Source of the DNA: Sabethes cyaneus
Taxonomy: Eukaryota; Arthropoda; Insecta; Diptera; Culicidae
Assembly: GCF_943734655.1 (NCBI RefSeq)
Contig: NC_071355.1
Coordinates: 236,000,027 to 236,064,026, forward strand
Length of the DNA: 64,000 nt
Direction of reading: 5' to 3'
The notes under the pieces were generated by a model that ran no database searches, was not told where the DNA came from, and saw only the letters and a program-made list of their open reading frames with translations. Made by a program: the position numbers and the translations under genes. Of this stretch, positions 36,075 to 45,932 are shown in pieces. Every line of letters begins with the position of its first letter. Within the stretch, counting starts at the first letter, position 1.

Positions 36075-36650
36075 TACTCGAAGCTGTTACGGAGGTCATA
36101 CGCGCCCTTGCTGTGTACGAGCAGAAAGTGCTGGGAACGATATTTGGCGGAGTACAAACTGAAAGCGAAGAGTGGCGAACGTAAATGCATCACGACGTAC
36201 AAGCGTTACTTGAAGAGATGTTCCCTGTAAACAAGAAGGGTGATAAGAGCCGCGTAAAAACTATCGAGGGATTACATCCTTGTGCTCCAACTCTAAAGTG
36301 CTCGAAGTAATCGTGTGCGAGGCTTTCTTCGCTAGCTGTCAACTCTACATTTTTTCAGACCAGCTTGGGTTTTCCCCAAAAAGGTTCAGTCTCTGCGAAT
36401 CTTGCTGATTTCGTCTCGTTTTGCCTGCATGATCGAGAGGATCACGGTATCTTCCTTGCAAGACTTGAGACACTGAGAGTTTTCTCACCGTTCTACAAGT
36501 GGTTACACTTGTACTTAACACACCGTAAGCTGAGTGTGATGATTGGGTTCGAATTTTCCAACTAGTTCGGCAAGATCTCTGGCATACCACAGGGGAGCAA
36601 CCTGGGACCACTGATCTTTTCTCATTTTTGTAAATGAACTATCAGCTCTG
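36075..36650 (+). pseudogene. Two fused non-LTR RT fragments
   Basis: 36085-36215 reads LAVYEQKVLGTIFGGVQTES, the C-terminal block of RTE-like ORF2 (xxFERKxLRTIFG). From about 36216 a different, jockey-like RT begins: VNKKGDKSRVK, then SDQLGFSPKRSVSANLADF, a deletion, then YKWLHLYLTHRKLSV and SGIPQGSNLGPLIF. It stops before the YADD block. Frameshifts and deletions throughout. Confidence 0.65.
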
Positions 36651-37033
36651 CTGCCACATACTGATTTCATTATTTTTACATCATTTAGAACATGTATGTG
36701 TAAACTAATCGATGTTTAAGCATATTTTTGCCAAAATCGAAATGCCATTATACTTGTAAGAATCAGACAATTGAACTTATTTGTATAAGATTGTCATCGT
36801 ATAAGCTTTATTTATTCAACAACAGTTTTATGGCATCGCTTAATTATTCAAATTTTCCTAAATGGTACACTGCGTAAGAATGAGTAAAACAAACCCTATC
36901 TAAAATCATTACAGCTAGTTCGTTTTCATGACCTCGGCAAATATAAAGGAATATAAATGAACGCCACGTAGAAATTAGAGAGGTCCTGTTGATGAGAATA
37001 AGTTCCTATATTAACTTTTATTGCTTTAGAAAC
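36651..37033. other. Gene-free spacer
   Basis: AT-rich, nothing recognised. Confidence 0.3.
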
Positions 37034-37038
37034 CATTG

Positions 37039-38716
37039 CACAGTGGTCCAGCAGCGAAAATTGAGTGGAAAGTTTTTTGTGGTTCAAAATAGCTCCCTAC
37101 AATGTTCAGCAAAGTTGTACAACTCTAATAGACAATTAATGCGAAATCAACGACTAAGTTTCAGTTTGGCTTGTAAACACATAATCCATAATAACTTTTT
37201 ATAAGAAAGAGATAGAAGAATAACTTCTTTGACAAAGTTGTAGCTAAAGATTATATAAGTAACTTTGCTAAAGACATAGTAGGCGTATTTCTAGGCGTTT
37301 CTAACTTACATAGTGTTTTATAAAAAGACCTCTCAAAAATCACTTTTTCGCTGATTTCTTCAAATTCAATGGTTTTATTGCATCATAATGTCTTACAAAG
37401 TTGGTTATCTTATCAAAAGACATATTTTTGTAGAACATTGTATGTTGAAAACTCATACGTATAACGAGTTCTAACGTTTTTCCTGTGTTTTTTTAGTCTT
37501 TTTTAGAATAGAATATCTCAAAAAGGGGCAAACGAAAAAAATCAAACTTGGCCGTTTCTGAAAGCTTGGAGTTTTATCTCAAACATATGTGAAAATAAAA
37601 AACTGGTTTTTTCTCTAACTCGAGTAATTTCAGTTTAATTATTTCATGTTTGACCATTTTCTACTATGCAGTATTTTCTAATATCTTCTTGAAGACGATT
37701 AAAGTCAACATGTAAATAGTAAAAAAGAAATTTGTCGTACCATGACACAATTTCTTCTAATTGCCACGTAAAATAGTCTTCGAACTCCGGATAAGTTAAG
37801 AGATCTAGTTTTTTGACCTTGTGCTAGTTTTCGAACCACTGCTGAAATATTCATCAAATAAGTTTTTATAACGGAAGTTTTTACAATTGTTTATTGTCAA
37901 GATATATGGACTTCGCCCGTCCTCCAATCCATACATATAAATATAAATTATAATACCAAATACAAAATAATATAAAATGCAGTGGTATTAGTGTACATGT
38001 AATTGACCTCTCAGAAATAGTCAGAAAGTTTTTTCTTAATAGTATCAGTCGACATGTTTAAGTTTAGTATGTTTCTAAAATTGTTCATTAGCTGCATACA
38101 GCGGCAGGCTGGTTCATTGCGCGCGTAGTTAGTTCGACTGTGATTTAGAGTGAAGGGCCGTGGTCTCCATAGAACTACTGTACTCTGGTTAGCAGTTATC
38201 CTGGATTTCAAATAATCACTGTCGTATCGTCCTCTCTGCAAATGGAGCTCAGCACCAGCTGTTTTTGATAAATATCTATCTTACAATTTTCATTAATTTA
38301 CAAATAGTCATGGAAATCTTCACTTGGATATATGCACATGCAATTAAATTTTATATTGATATTTCTGATTCTAGTCTAAAGTAATCTTTCAAATTACTTT
38401 AGTGTCAGAAAGCTGAGAAGTCTTGAAAATTGATGTCTTATACGTATTCAGGAACAGGAACATGACTATGATCGTAGTAAAAAAGGAGGAACATTTTCAA
38501 GCAAATCCTATTAGAGTCCTGGAGTTTTTTGTCAAAAGATTTATAAAAAGTTATTATGGATTATGTGTTTACAAGCCAAACTGGAGCTTAGTCGTTGATT
38601 TCGCATTAATTGTCTTTTAGAGTTGAACAACTTTGCTGAACATTGTAGCGAGCTATTATAAAACGCTTAGCCGCAAAAGTAAGTTTCCACTTAACTTTCG
38701 TTCCTGGACCACTGTG
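37039..38716. mobile_element. Transib-like foldback element with RSS-heptamer ends
   Basis: Both ends are CACAGTGGTCC; the 5-bp duplication CATTG lies at 37034-37038 and 38717-38721. The inverted arms extend about 175 bp (37039-37215 against 38540-38716), sharing ACAATGTTCAGCAAAGTTGT and AATGCGAAATCAACGACTAAG. CACAGTG equals the V(D)J recombination heptamer and the Transib end consensus. No transposase frame; the interior is unassigned. Confidence 0.6.
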
Positions 38717-38721
38717 CATTG

Positions 38722-38961
38722 GCATTACCAACACGTGCCGTGCTCCTGATTTTCTATGCAACTTGTTATAATACTATTATAACATGGAATAGTGATTTTC
38801 CTAATGAGTGTAATACGCAAAGTCCTTTTATTTTTAATTTTTTTAATTTTTACTTGCATTTACTTAATTTTTACTTGCGCATAGAGTCATGCGCGACATG
38901 ACGTAAATTCTTTTTTGGGAATGAGGAACTGTTTGGTGTGAAAAATCATAAACTGGAAGAA
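38722..38961. other. Short spacer
   Basis: AT-rich with TTTTTAATTTTTACTTG-type repeats (38830-38880). No gene. Confidence 0.35.
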
Positions 38962-39010
38962 CTGGCAGGTGGGGCTCGCATCCGCGTTCTTTTTTTTTGG
39001 TACCCAAATA
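38962..39010 (-). repeat. Inverted fragment of the tRNA-like sequence at 39151
   Basis: On the minus strand it reads GGGTACC, an A-run, GAACGCGGATGCGAGCCCCA and CCTGCCA, matching the anticodon-arm, T-arm and acceptor half of 39181-39222. Confidence 0.6.
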
Positions 39011-39150
39011 TTTGTTTTATGAATGTGGAATCGACATCCGAAAACAGACTGCCCGTTTCTATCGCACTGATCGAATAGGTAACATTTTCTATCTTCTCAG
39101 CGGTAGAAGCAGTCGAAGAGCAATCGAATAAAAAATTATAATAAAAAGGC

Positions 39151-39222
39151 GGGGCAGTAATTTAGCTAGTAAAACATTCGGGTACCAACCGAAAGAACGT
39201 GGGTGCGAGCCCCATCTGCCAT
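39151..39222 (+). tRNA. tRNA-like cloverleaf, probably pseudo-tRNA or SINE head
   Basis: 72 nt fold as a full cloverleaf: acceptor GGGGCAG with CTGCCAT (six pairs counting a wobble); 3-bp D-stem; anticodon stem TTCGG/CCGAA with loop GTACCAA; 5-nt variable loop; T-stem GTGGG/CCCAT with 7-nt loop TGCGAGC. Nominal anticodon ACC (Gly), which is essentially unused in eukaryotes. The D-stem is weak and the T-loop lacks TTC, so it is unlikely to be a working tRNA. A broken inverted copy lies 140 bp upstream. Confidence 0.4.
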
Positions 39223-39380
39223 TAAAAGACCTAACATATTTTTGGCCTAAATTTCGAAATTTTCTATTTAGTTCATCCAGTTTATTATTCTTCGCACCAG
39301 ACATTTCGTCACTCCCAAAATTTTTTTATTTTTTATGGCTGGTTGAACAAAACAATTTTGTCACACATTTCGGTTTTAAC

Positions 39381-39386
39381 TTTATT
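39381..39386 (-). terminator. AATAAA polyadenylation signal overlapping the CUB-gene stop
   Basis: On the minus strand the stop and signal read TGAATAAA (39388-39381): the last base of TGA is the first A of AATAAA. If used, the 3' UTR is only some 15-30 nt. Confidence 0.5.
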
Positions 39387-41326
39387 CAATAACACCCCGG
39401 TTTTGCAATCCATAGCGATTCCACTTTCAGTCGCAACCAATCGAGGGCACTAAAGGAACAGGATCCGTACGAGTTAAAATTATTTGGATAGTAAAATCTA
39501 GAATTCGGTCCCTCCGGGTACCGCTGGACAGCCACGGTAGCCGCTCGCTTCGCTTCCGGCTGGGGCTGGTGATCCGCGTTGTAATAATAGTAAGTGTACA
39601 GTGAACTGGCGTTTGTCGCAACCGTGGAAACTTTAACCGGAGTCAGCCGCTGAACTGTACCGATGTAGCCAATCCGGTCCTGAGCTGCCGGCGGCGGTTG
39701 ACTGCGAACGTACCGATAGGGACATGCCTCCTGGTAGATGTCCAACACGTATCCTTGCACGTTAGTGAACCGGTTGGCTCTACTAAAAACACGAATCGAT
39801 TTCGGAAAATTGTCCCACTGACTGGTGTAAACCATACCGGTTCGACAGCCACAGATCCGACGACCATCGATTTCCAGAAAAGCGTCACTGCAGCCGGACC
39901 GTTCGTCTCCCAGCAGGAAGAATTTGAACGAGATTATCAATCGGCATGTGTTCGGCGAGTAACGATAGATTTGGTAGAAGCAGTCCCGATTGGCGGTAAA
40001 ATAGGACGGAAAGTTCGGACTGACCAGGTAGAACCGCTTGTGGTTGAAAACGTTACGACAGCAGCGTTGCGGTGCGACTGGTTGTGGCGGCAAAAAGGGC
40101 GGTGGTGGTATATCCTGACGCTGTGGCTGATCGGAACTGGTACCGTTCTCGGCCAGCTCGTGCTCGGTGTCTTTAATGGGAGGTGGATAACCCGGGTGAG
40201 TTCCTCCGATCGAGTTGGTTCCTTCGTCGTTGTTGGTAGGATAGTTTGGGTAGTTCGGGTAATTCGGGTAGTTTGGAATGGTTGGCGTGATTGGATTTGG
40301 ATAATATGGAGTGGCCGGATATGGATAGTTAGGGTTGGTAGGCGTTATCGTTCCGGGAAACGAAGGATAATTTGGATAAATCGGGTAGCTTGGAGTTGAT
40401 GGGTAATTCGGATAAGCTGGGTAGCTTGGATATGCAGGGTTGGCTGGTTGTGGGCCTCCACCATTACTACCAGGATAATTTGGATAACAGTTTGGAATAT
40501 AGAAACATGGCGGAAGACATTGATTCACGGGGTAGGATGGAGGTATTGTTGTTGCTGGAGGGAGGTACCCATTGTTGCCCGGATTAAATTCCGGAGGAAT
40601 GTCCTGTCGATTACTGACAGCAAAGCTTGTTTTCGGCGGCAAAAGTTCTTCGTCTAAGCTGACATTTGGTACTGTAGTTTCTTCTGCCACCTGAATAGTA
40701 GTATAAACCGTGAAAGCCGTAGACGAGTCAACACCTTCAGTATCATCATCACATGGTAGTCTGGTTACGACAATTCGAAATCCTCTGTCAGCCCCCCATC
40801 CATCGGTTACAAACTTCACTTTCAAAATTCCGTTCGTTGAATTGTACTTTTTCGAACCGATCACTGAACCACACAACACTTCATCATCTCCGATGACGAA
40901 CCGATCTTTGTAACAATTCCTCGACGGTTCTAATCCAAAATCCAAGAACTGAAAATGATACTGGTTACTGCACACGAATGGAGACTTAAACGTGTATTCA
41001 CAATGCAGCTCATCGCCATAATTTTCTGGATATTCCGGGGATAATATTTCACTTTGCAGCCTTTTGAAGACTCCACCACACTCAACAGAACTGCGCTCTC
41101 TGGCAACATACCAACTAACGCGGGAATAATTTTCGTTTTTCTCCAGTTCTTCGAATAAGTTTATCATCTGAAAGTTTTCATCCTGTGCTGCACTGAACAA
41201 AGAACCAAACACAATCAATTCTAGTAAACTTAGTAATAAACATCTTCTGATTGAGTTTCCGATTAGCATTTTAACACTGAGTTTCCCGTTTAAACGACCG
41301 TAAAACATAGCTGGTTTTAACTGCAA
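39386..41326 (-). CDS. Secreted protein with two CUB domains and a Tyr/Pro-rich linker
   Basis: One uninterrupted frame of 646 residues. A hydrophobic segment (LLLSLLELIVFGSLF, 31-45) followed by Ala-Ala looks like a signal peptide; Met20 (41269) would place it ideally, so the true start may be there and not at Met1. CUB1 covers about 83-190 (C83, C109, C138, C152; typical PxYPENY and DGWG-RGFR motifs). Residues 265-385 are a NYPxYP/YPNYP repeat with four Cys at 270-280 region edges. CUB2 covers about 432-535 (SPNFPSYFTANRDC, GYVLDIY). N-glycosylation sequons occur (NYS, NST, NGT). CUB domains bind proteins or carbohydrate outside cells. No protease or receptor domain is present. Exact orthology not known. 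Confidence 0.85.
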   Translation of the reverse strand: MQLKPAMFYGRLNGKLSVKMLIGNSIRRCLLLSLLELIVFGSLFSAAQDENFQMINLFEELEKNENYSRVSWYVARERSSVECGGVFKRLQSEILSPEYPENYGDELHCEYTFKSPFVCSNQYHFQFLDFGLEPSRNCYKDRFVIGDDEVLCGSVIGSKKYNSTNGILKVKFVTDGWGADRGFRIVVTRLPCDDDTEGVDSSTAFTVYTTIQVAEETTVPNVSLDEELLPPKTSFAVSNRQDIPPEFNPGNNGYLPPATTIPPSYPVNQCLPPCFYIPNCYPNYPGSNGGGPQPANPAYPSYPAYPNYPSTPSYPIYPNYPSFPGTITPTNPNYPYPATPYYPNPITPTIPNYPNYPNYPNYPTNNDEGTNSIGGTHPGYPPPIKDTEHELAENGTSSDQPQRQDIPPPPFLPPQPVAPQRCCRNVFNHKRFYLVSPNFPSYFTANRDCFYQIYRYSPNTCRLIISFKFFLLGDERSGCSDAFLEIDGRRICGCRTGMVYTSQWDNFPKSIRVFSRANRFTNVQGYVLDIYQEACPYRYVRSQPPPAAQDRIGYIGTVQRLTPVKVSTVATNASSLYTYYYYNADHQPQPEAKRAATVAVQRYPEGPNSRFYYPNNFNSYGSCSFSALDWLRLKVESLWIAKPGCY

Positions 41327-42580
41327 GACTGCAACACTCGTAGGTTGAGCGGATCAAACTTTTTTCATTTTCGCCCTAATATGACCGCGCTGGGTGGCAG
41401 TGGGACAAGACAGATGACTGCGAGCACGACCTAAACCGGACTAAACGACGGCCGAAGATGAATGACAAACTTTTAGTCACTCATCAATATTTAAAACTGC
41501 TTGCTCACTCGGTTGTTTATCCCAGCGCAGCGACGAACGGCAACTTGGGCTTCGGTTGGAAAACCAAACAAAACTGTCAAGAAAATGATGACGAAAGTAT
41601 CTACGGTACAAGCTAGGTACACGACGCTGGTACGCTCGCTCCGTGGAAGGAAACATTTGTGGACCGACATAAGTTAAACCTTTGTTTGATCTATGATGTG
41701 CATGATAAAAAAAAGCCGTTGCAAACTTTATGGTTATGACACTTCCGCAGCGACTTGAAGTTGTCGAAATTCGTGTGTCTTGTTGACTGCTGCAGATTTT
41801 AGCTTGGGGAATTTTCGATTCGACTTGAGCAATTTGCATGTGAAGTCGTGGAAATGTTTTTACGTCATGCATGGCCTTGAAACAGTTGTGGGAGGCAAGA
41901 ATCGCACTAGAAGCGGGTCTGATTATAGGAAATATTTCTGTAAACTGCAGATTAAACATATTTTCGATTGAAGGAACACACTTTGTGCAACGTAATATTT
42001 TACCGCGTTAGTTATCTTTAAATTTTTCAAAATTTAATTTATTCAGGGAAAACAGCCCTTTGATTTCTACAGTTCAAGTTTCTCGTTATTTTAACACAGA
42101 GTTCTCATTACATTCGTTATCTTCAAGTAGACGTACTGTAATATACTCTTTCAAATATTAATTGATTTAACGTGTTTAAGTGTTATTGGATGAGATTTCT
42201 TTTGGAAGTATATTTGAACATCAATCATTAAAATTTTTCACACCATTTATTGCAGCCAAATTTACTCACGCGTATTGTCATCATGTTAAATACCTACGAA
42301 CATTTTGTCAACATGTAGCATTGTCTTTTCGTTTTTTTTTTCTTTCTTGAAATGGCAAGTGAAATAATCGATTATTTGTACCGAACCCGGTTACTTTAGA
42401 TAAGAATTTTTCATCTACTAAACTTTTTTTTAATTTCAACTCAAGAAGTGTATCATTAATTAAATAATTGCTAAATTAAGTATTGCTATGTTTTGTATTT
42501 AGGCCAGCGCACTCCCGATTCGCTGCGAGTCATAAGGACCACTTTTTGTGTAACAAACAGTATTAACATAAGCACGCAAA
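41327..42580. other. Upstream flank of the CUB gene
   Basis: Should hold its promoter; no clear TATA seen. At 42528-42560 AAGGACCACTTTTTGTGTAAC resembles a primer-binding-site/LTR junction like the one at 51.54 kb, but no LTR pair was found. A 160-codon minus frame (41477-41959) is not recognised. Confidence 0.35.
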
Positions 42581-43375
42581 TTGAATTATATTAATTTTTC
42601 GTCTTATTCTCTTACACGTTTTACCTCTTTTCTATTCTGCCTTTTCTCATCCCCTTCCTATTTTTCCCCTTTTTGCTCTGTTTTTCTTTTTTTTCTGCAC
42701 CGGTTTCTTGGTTTCCGCTCTACTTACCATCCATTTTTCCTCTTTTTCTCACTTTTTGCTTCTTTTCGTGTTTTGTGTTTCCTGTTTAATTACTGTTTCT
42801 GTTTTTCTACGTTCCAGTTCCAGTTCCAGTCCAGTGTTCCAGTTTTTCTTATTTTTAGTTCTCTTTTTCTCTATACCTCTCAATCGTTTTTGTTTTTTTT
42901 TTGTATTCCGATGTTGAACAGCATGCAGGATAAATCGTCACCTTGTCTTAACCCTCGCCGCGTCTCGCGAAAGGACTCGAGAGTGTCCCGAGATGCGTTC
43001 GAAACACATCATTCGATCCAATGTAGCTCTGATCAGTCGGGTCAGTTTGTCCGGAAAACCGTGTTCGTGCATTATCTGCATAGCTTGTCTCGATCGACTG
43101 TATCGTATGCTGCTTTGAAATCAATAAAGATGTGATGCCTGGGCACGTTGTACTCCCGACATTTCTGCAAGATCTGCCGCATAGTAAAAATTTGGTCCGT
43201 AGTTGCGCGAGCCCCCATGAAACCCGCTTGATAATTCTTTTTGTTTACTGTTTACATTTGTTCTCTCTAATTTTATTTCTGTACCTTTCTTGCTCCTTTT
43301 GTTTTCCTCTTTTTCTGTACTCGTTTCTCCATTTTTCATCTTCCGTATTTTTCCCTCTGAGTAGTTCCAGTTCAA
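42581..43375. repeat. Pyrimidine-rich low-complexity sequence around an RTE fragment
   Basis: 42581-42905 and 43240-43375 are drifting TTTTTCT/CTTTTTC sequence. The long plus frames (Phe/Ser/Leu-rich) are compositional. The A/G-rich tract at 54.8-55.6 kb is of the complementary kind. Confidence 0.7.
42906..43230 (-). pseudogene. RTE-like RT fragment
   Basis: Minus strand: QAGFMGARATTDQIFTMRQI, then HHIFIDFKAAYDTVDRDKL (first catalytic Asp), a frameshift, and GLRQGDDLSCMLFNI. It corresponds to the same RT region as the remnants at 33.8 kb. Ends abruptly at both sides in low-complexity DNA. Confidence 0.75.
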
Positions 43376-45440
43376 AACACTAAAAAAGGCCGTTTTGGCT
43401 CGACTATTTTTGATTGGAATGAAATTTTCCGGATGTGGTGGATACCACGCAAGAATTCATTTTCCACTAAACTTGATTTTTTCGCCAAGAATAACTTTTC
43501 AAAAGGGCGTATTTAGAAATGGGATTACTTTTTTTTCAAAAAATCATATCTTGGAAACTACTTATTTGATCAAAATGACGTCAAAGGAAAAGTTAAAGTT
43601 TGGTTCATGAGATAAGGTTGCCAAATATTCCACCCTACGTATTCTTGTATTAGGAAACCCGAGTTTTTCAACTATAACTTCGGAACAACAAAAAATTGTA
43701 TGATGGAAATTTCAACAAGAATGAACTAGTTCAAGAAAATTCCAGGTGACAGAACAAAATGTTCATTCAAACTTCATTAAAGAACAAATCCCTTGCCAAA
43801 TCAAAAATTTGCCGGGCACCTTGCCGCGATCAGAGACTTTGTAGAATTTGGCGGGAATTTGGTTCAAAAATTGTTATCGCCGAGCAAGACCCTTTCACAG
43901 GGAACCGATGTAGATAACAGCTAACGGCTGTTTCGCTACTGGATTTAATAATCGCTTTACGATTTCTCTTGATGAGGTCAATGTTGATTATCGTTTTGTT
44001 TACCGTAAAAAAGAGTGTCGGATCAATCGCGCGATCTTCCTTACGCAATCCGAAAGCCAAGCCGTCTGGCTAATTTCCCACATTTTGCAATCTGTTTAGA
44101 GTCTGATCTATGTTTGGTAGCCATGCGGAATAAAGTTTCTGGAAGAAAAGTAATCGCGATTTTAAGTTTCAATTGCCAGAATCAATGTAGGCAAGCGTGA
44201 TTGCTACAAGTGGAGGGAACCAAAGAGAAGATCGATAACCACGAGAGATAGTGATTGGGTTCTGTTTTGTGTAGACAGCAGTGCTTATTGTAAAAGTTGC
44301 ACAATACGGAAAGTCGATAGCTCCAGGTGAATGGCTGATCGGATATAGCCGAGGTCTACTTTGTATAGACACAATTGTGTAACTAGTAGAGAAGAAAACA
44401 GAAGCCACTGAAAAGAATTATTTGTTAGGTCCTACCGCCTATCATAATGGCAATTCAAGGCATGTTTCCCGCAACTGCTACCAGGGCATTGAATGGCGCT
44501 GCATTTGCTTTTTCAGGCCGTCCATAATTAGTGGTTCATTATTTTTATGCGTATACGTTCACTATTGTAGCGTCAATTATGCATGCAAAAGCTCACCTTG
44601 CGTTCCGATTGAAATTAGGCTCCATTCACTGTTTTTTGCTCAGTATTTGCTCTTTTGACTACAGCGCCTCAACAAAACAGAATTCGAAAAAGTTATGTAT
44701 ATACGGAAATTATAGAGTTATTTATTATCTACAGTATTGTTGAGGTAAGTAAAGTTTTATCCTTTGTATTTGTGGCGTTATAGAGCTACATTGTCGTTGA
44801 TAGAAAAAAGAGTGCTCTTTTTGCTGCCAATGGGGTAGCAGTCCCATAGCGCATGAATACAAAGAATAAAATTACAATATTTTCAATAACATTGTAAATA
44901 AAAACACCATTTTTCCGAATTCACTGAGGTGCTGTAATCAAAAGAGTAATAAACAATAAACTTGAACAAATAGTGAAAAAAAATTTTGTGTAGTATTTTG
45001 CGAGAAGAATAAACTCTTACCCGTTTTGTTTTCTGCATTTTAACCTACTTCATATATTCTTTATCTGTTTGTGCGGATTCAAACGAGGCAAATGTCAAAT
45101 GAAAAAGTAGATCGATTTAACTTTGTTGCTATACTGCCCATAAATGAAGAATGGGCTAACATGCCACGGACGTTAAATTGAAAAAAAATGCAATTGTATT
45201 ACTTTTGTCTGTAAAAGAGTTTTTACACGGTAATAGCAACCTGTTTAATGTGCATATTACTCCTCATGTATGCCGAAGCCATGTCGTTGAATTGACACAG
45301 CGATATTTGTGGCCAAATTCCCTCCGGCGAGCATTTTTAACGCAGCAGCCATTTTTTCATTTATAAGCATAAGGAGAGTTGACAATCCTGGGAAAAATTT
45401 AGCTAGTGGTCATAAGTTGTCAATTATCTCGTATTGGTCA
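43376..45440. other. Gene-free stretch
   Basis: Several frames of 60-90 codons on both strands without domain, splice or codon support. No element ends paired. Confidence 0.35.
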
Positions 45441-45450
45441 GTCTTCAAAA

Positions 45451-45690
45451 TGGCTTTAAACTATTTAAACCAATACGGAAGCACAAGTGAGGAAGAAGTG
45501 GACGACGAAACAACTAATCCGTATACCTACCTCGAAGAAGTTGCCAATGAAGCCTGAGGTTCAAGCGTTTGAAACTAGAAGGAAGACGCAGCCTCACCAT
45601 GCATCTTTAATGGGAGCTGTGAATCCTGGCGTCTAGGATATAGCTGCCAAATAGATAAAGGAACCTGTTGTTTCGCTACTGTGAAGTTGG
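45451..45690 (+). pseudogene. Possible frameshifted gene fragment
   Basis: From 45450 ATG reads MALNYLNQYGSTSEEEVDD, an 'xYGSxSEEE' opening seen in several nuclear proteins, then stops. A shifted frame continues KPEVQAFETRRKTQPHHASL and MGAVNPGV before stops. It could be a dead processed copy; the parent is not identified. A BEL element lies 57 bp further on. Confidence 0.3.
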
Positions 45691-45746
45691 TGGGTTTGTC
45701 AGTGTTCACTGTCATAGACTAAGTTCTAAGTTTTCGCTACACTGAT

Positions 45747-45932
45747 TGTAATTGCTATCTGTCTACTCACCTATGAAGATGTTTCCAACCAGACGATCAA
45801 ACAAGGAAAGAGAGCGCGGCAAGCTCGCAATGCAATTTTATACACCAGATCTTACTACTACAATCAAACGCCAATAAGGAATTGAGAGTAGTACAGGGTG
45901 TATCTTACACGTTTATTTATTCACATCTTACA
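45747..45932 (-). repeat. BEL/Pao 3' LTR (186 bp)
   Basis: Same sequence as 51555-51740. In element orientation it starts at 45932; AATAAA near its start can serve as poly(A) signal. The pol stop codon lies 12 nt inside it. Confidence 0.93.

Noticed and set aside
39698..40399. 233-codon plus frame
   Set aside because: Antisense shadow of the CUB-domain gene and its repeat.
42528..42560. Primer-binding site and LTR start like that of the BEL element
   Set aside because: Only a short similarity (GGACCACTTT then TGTGTAA); no LTR pair, no coding remains next to it.
42581..43135. 184-codon plus frame
   Set aside because: Runs from low-complexity DNA across the antisense of an RTE fragment.
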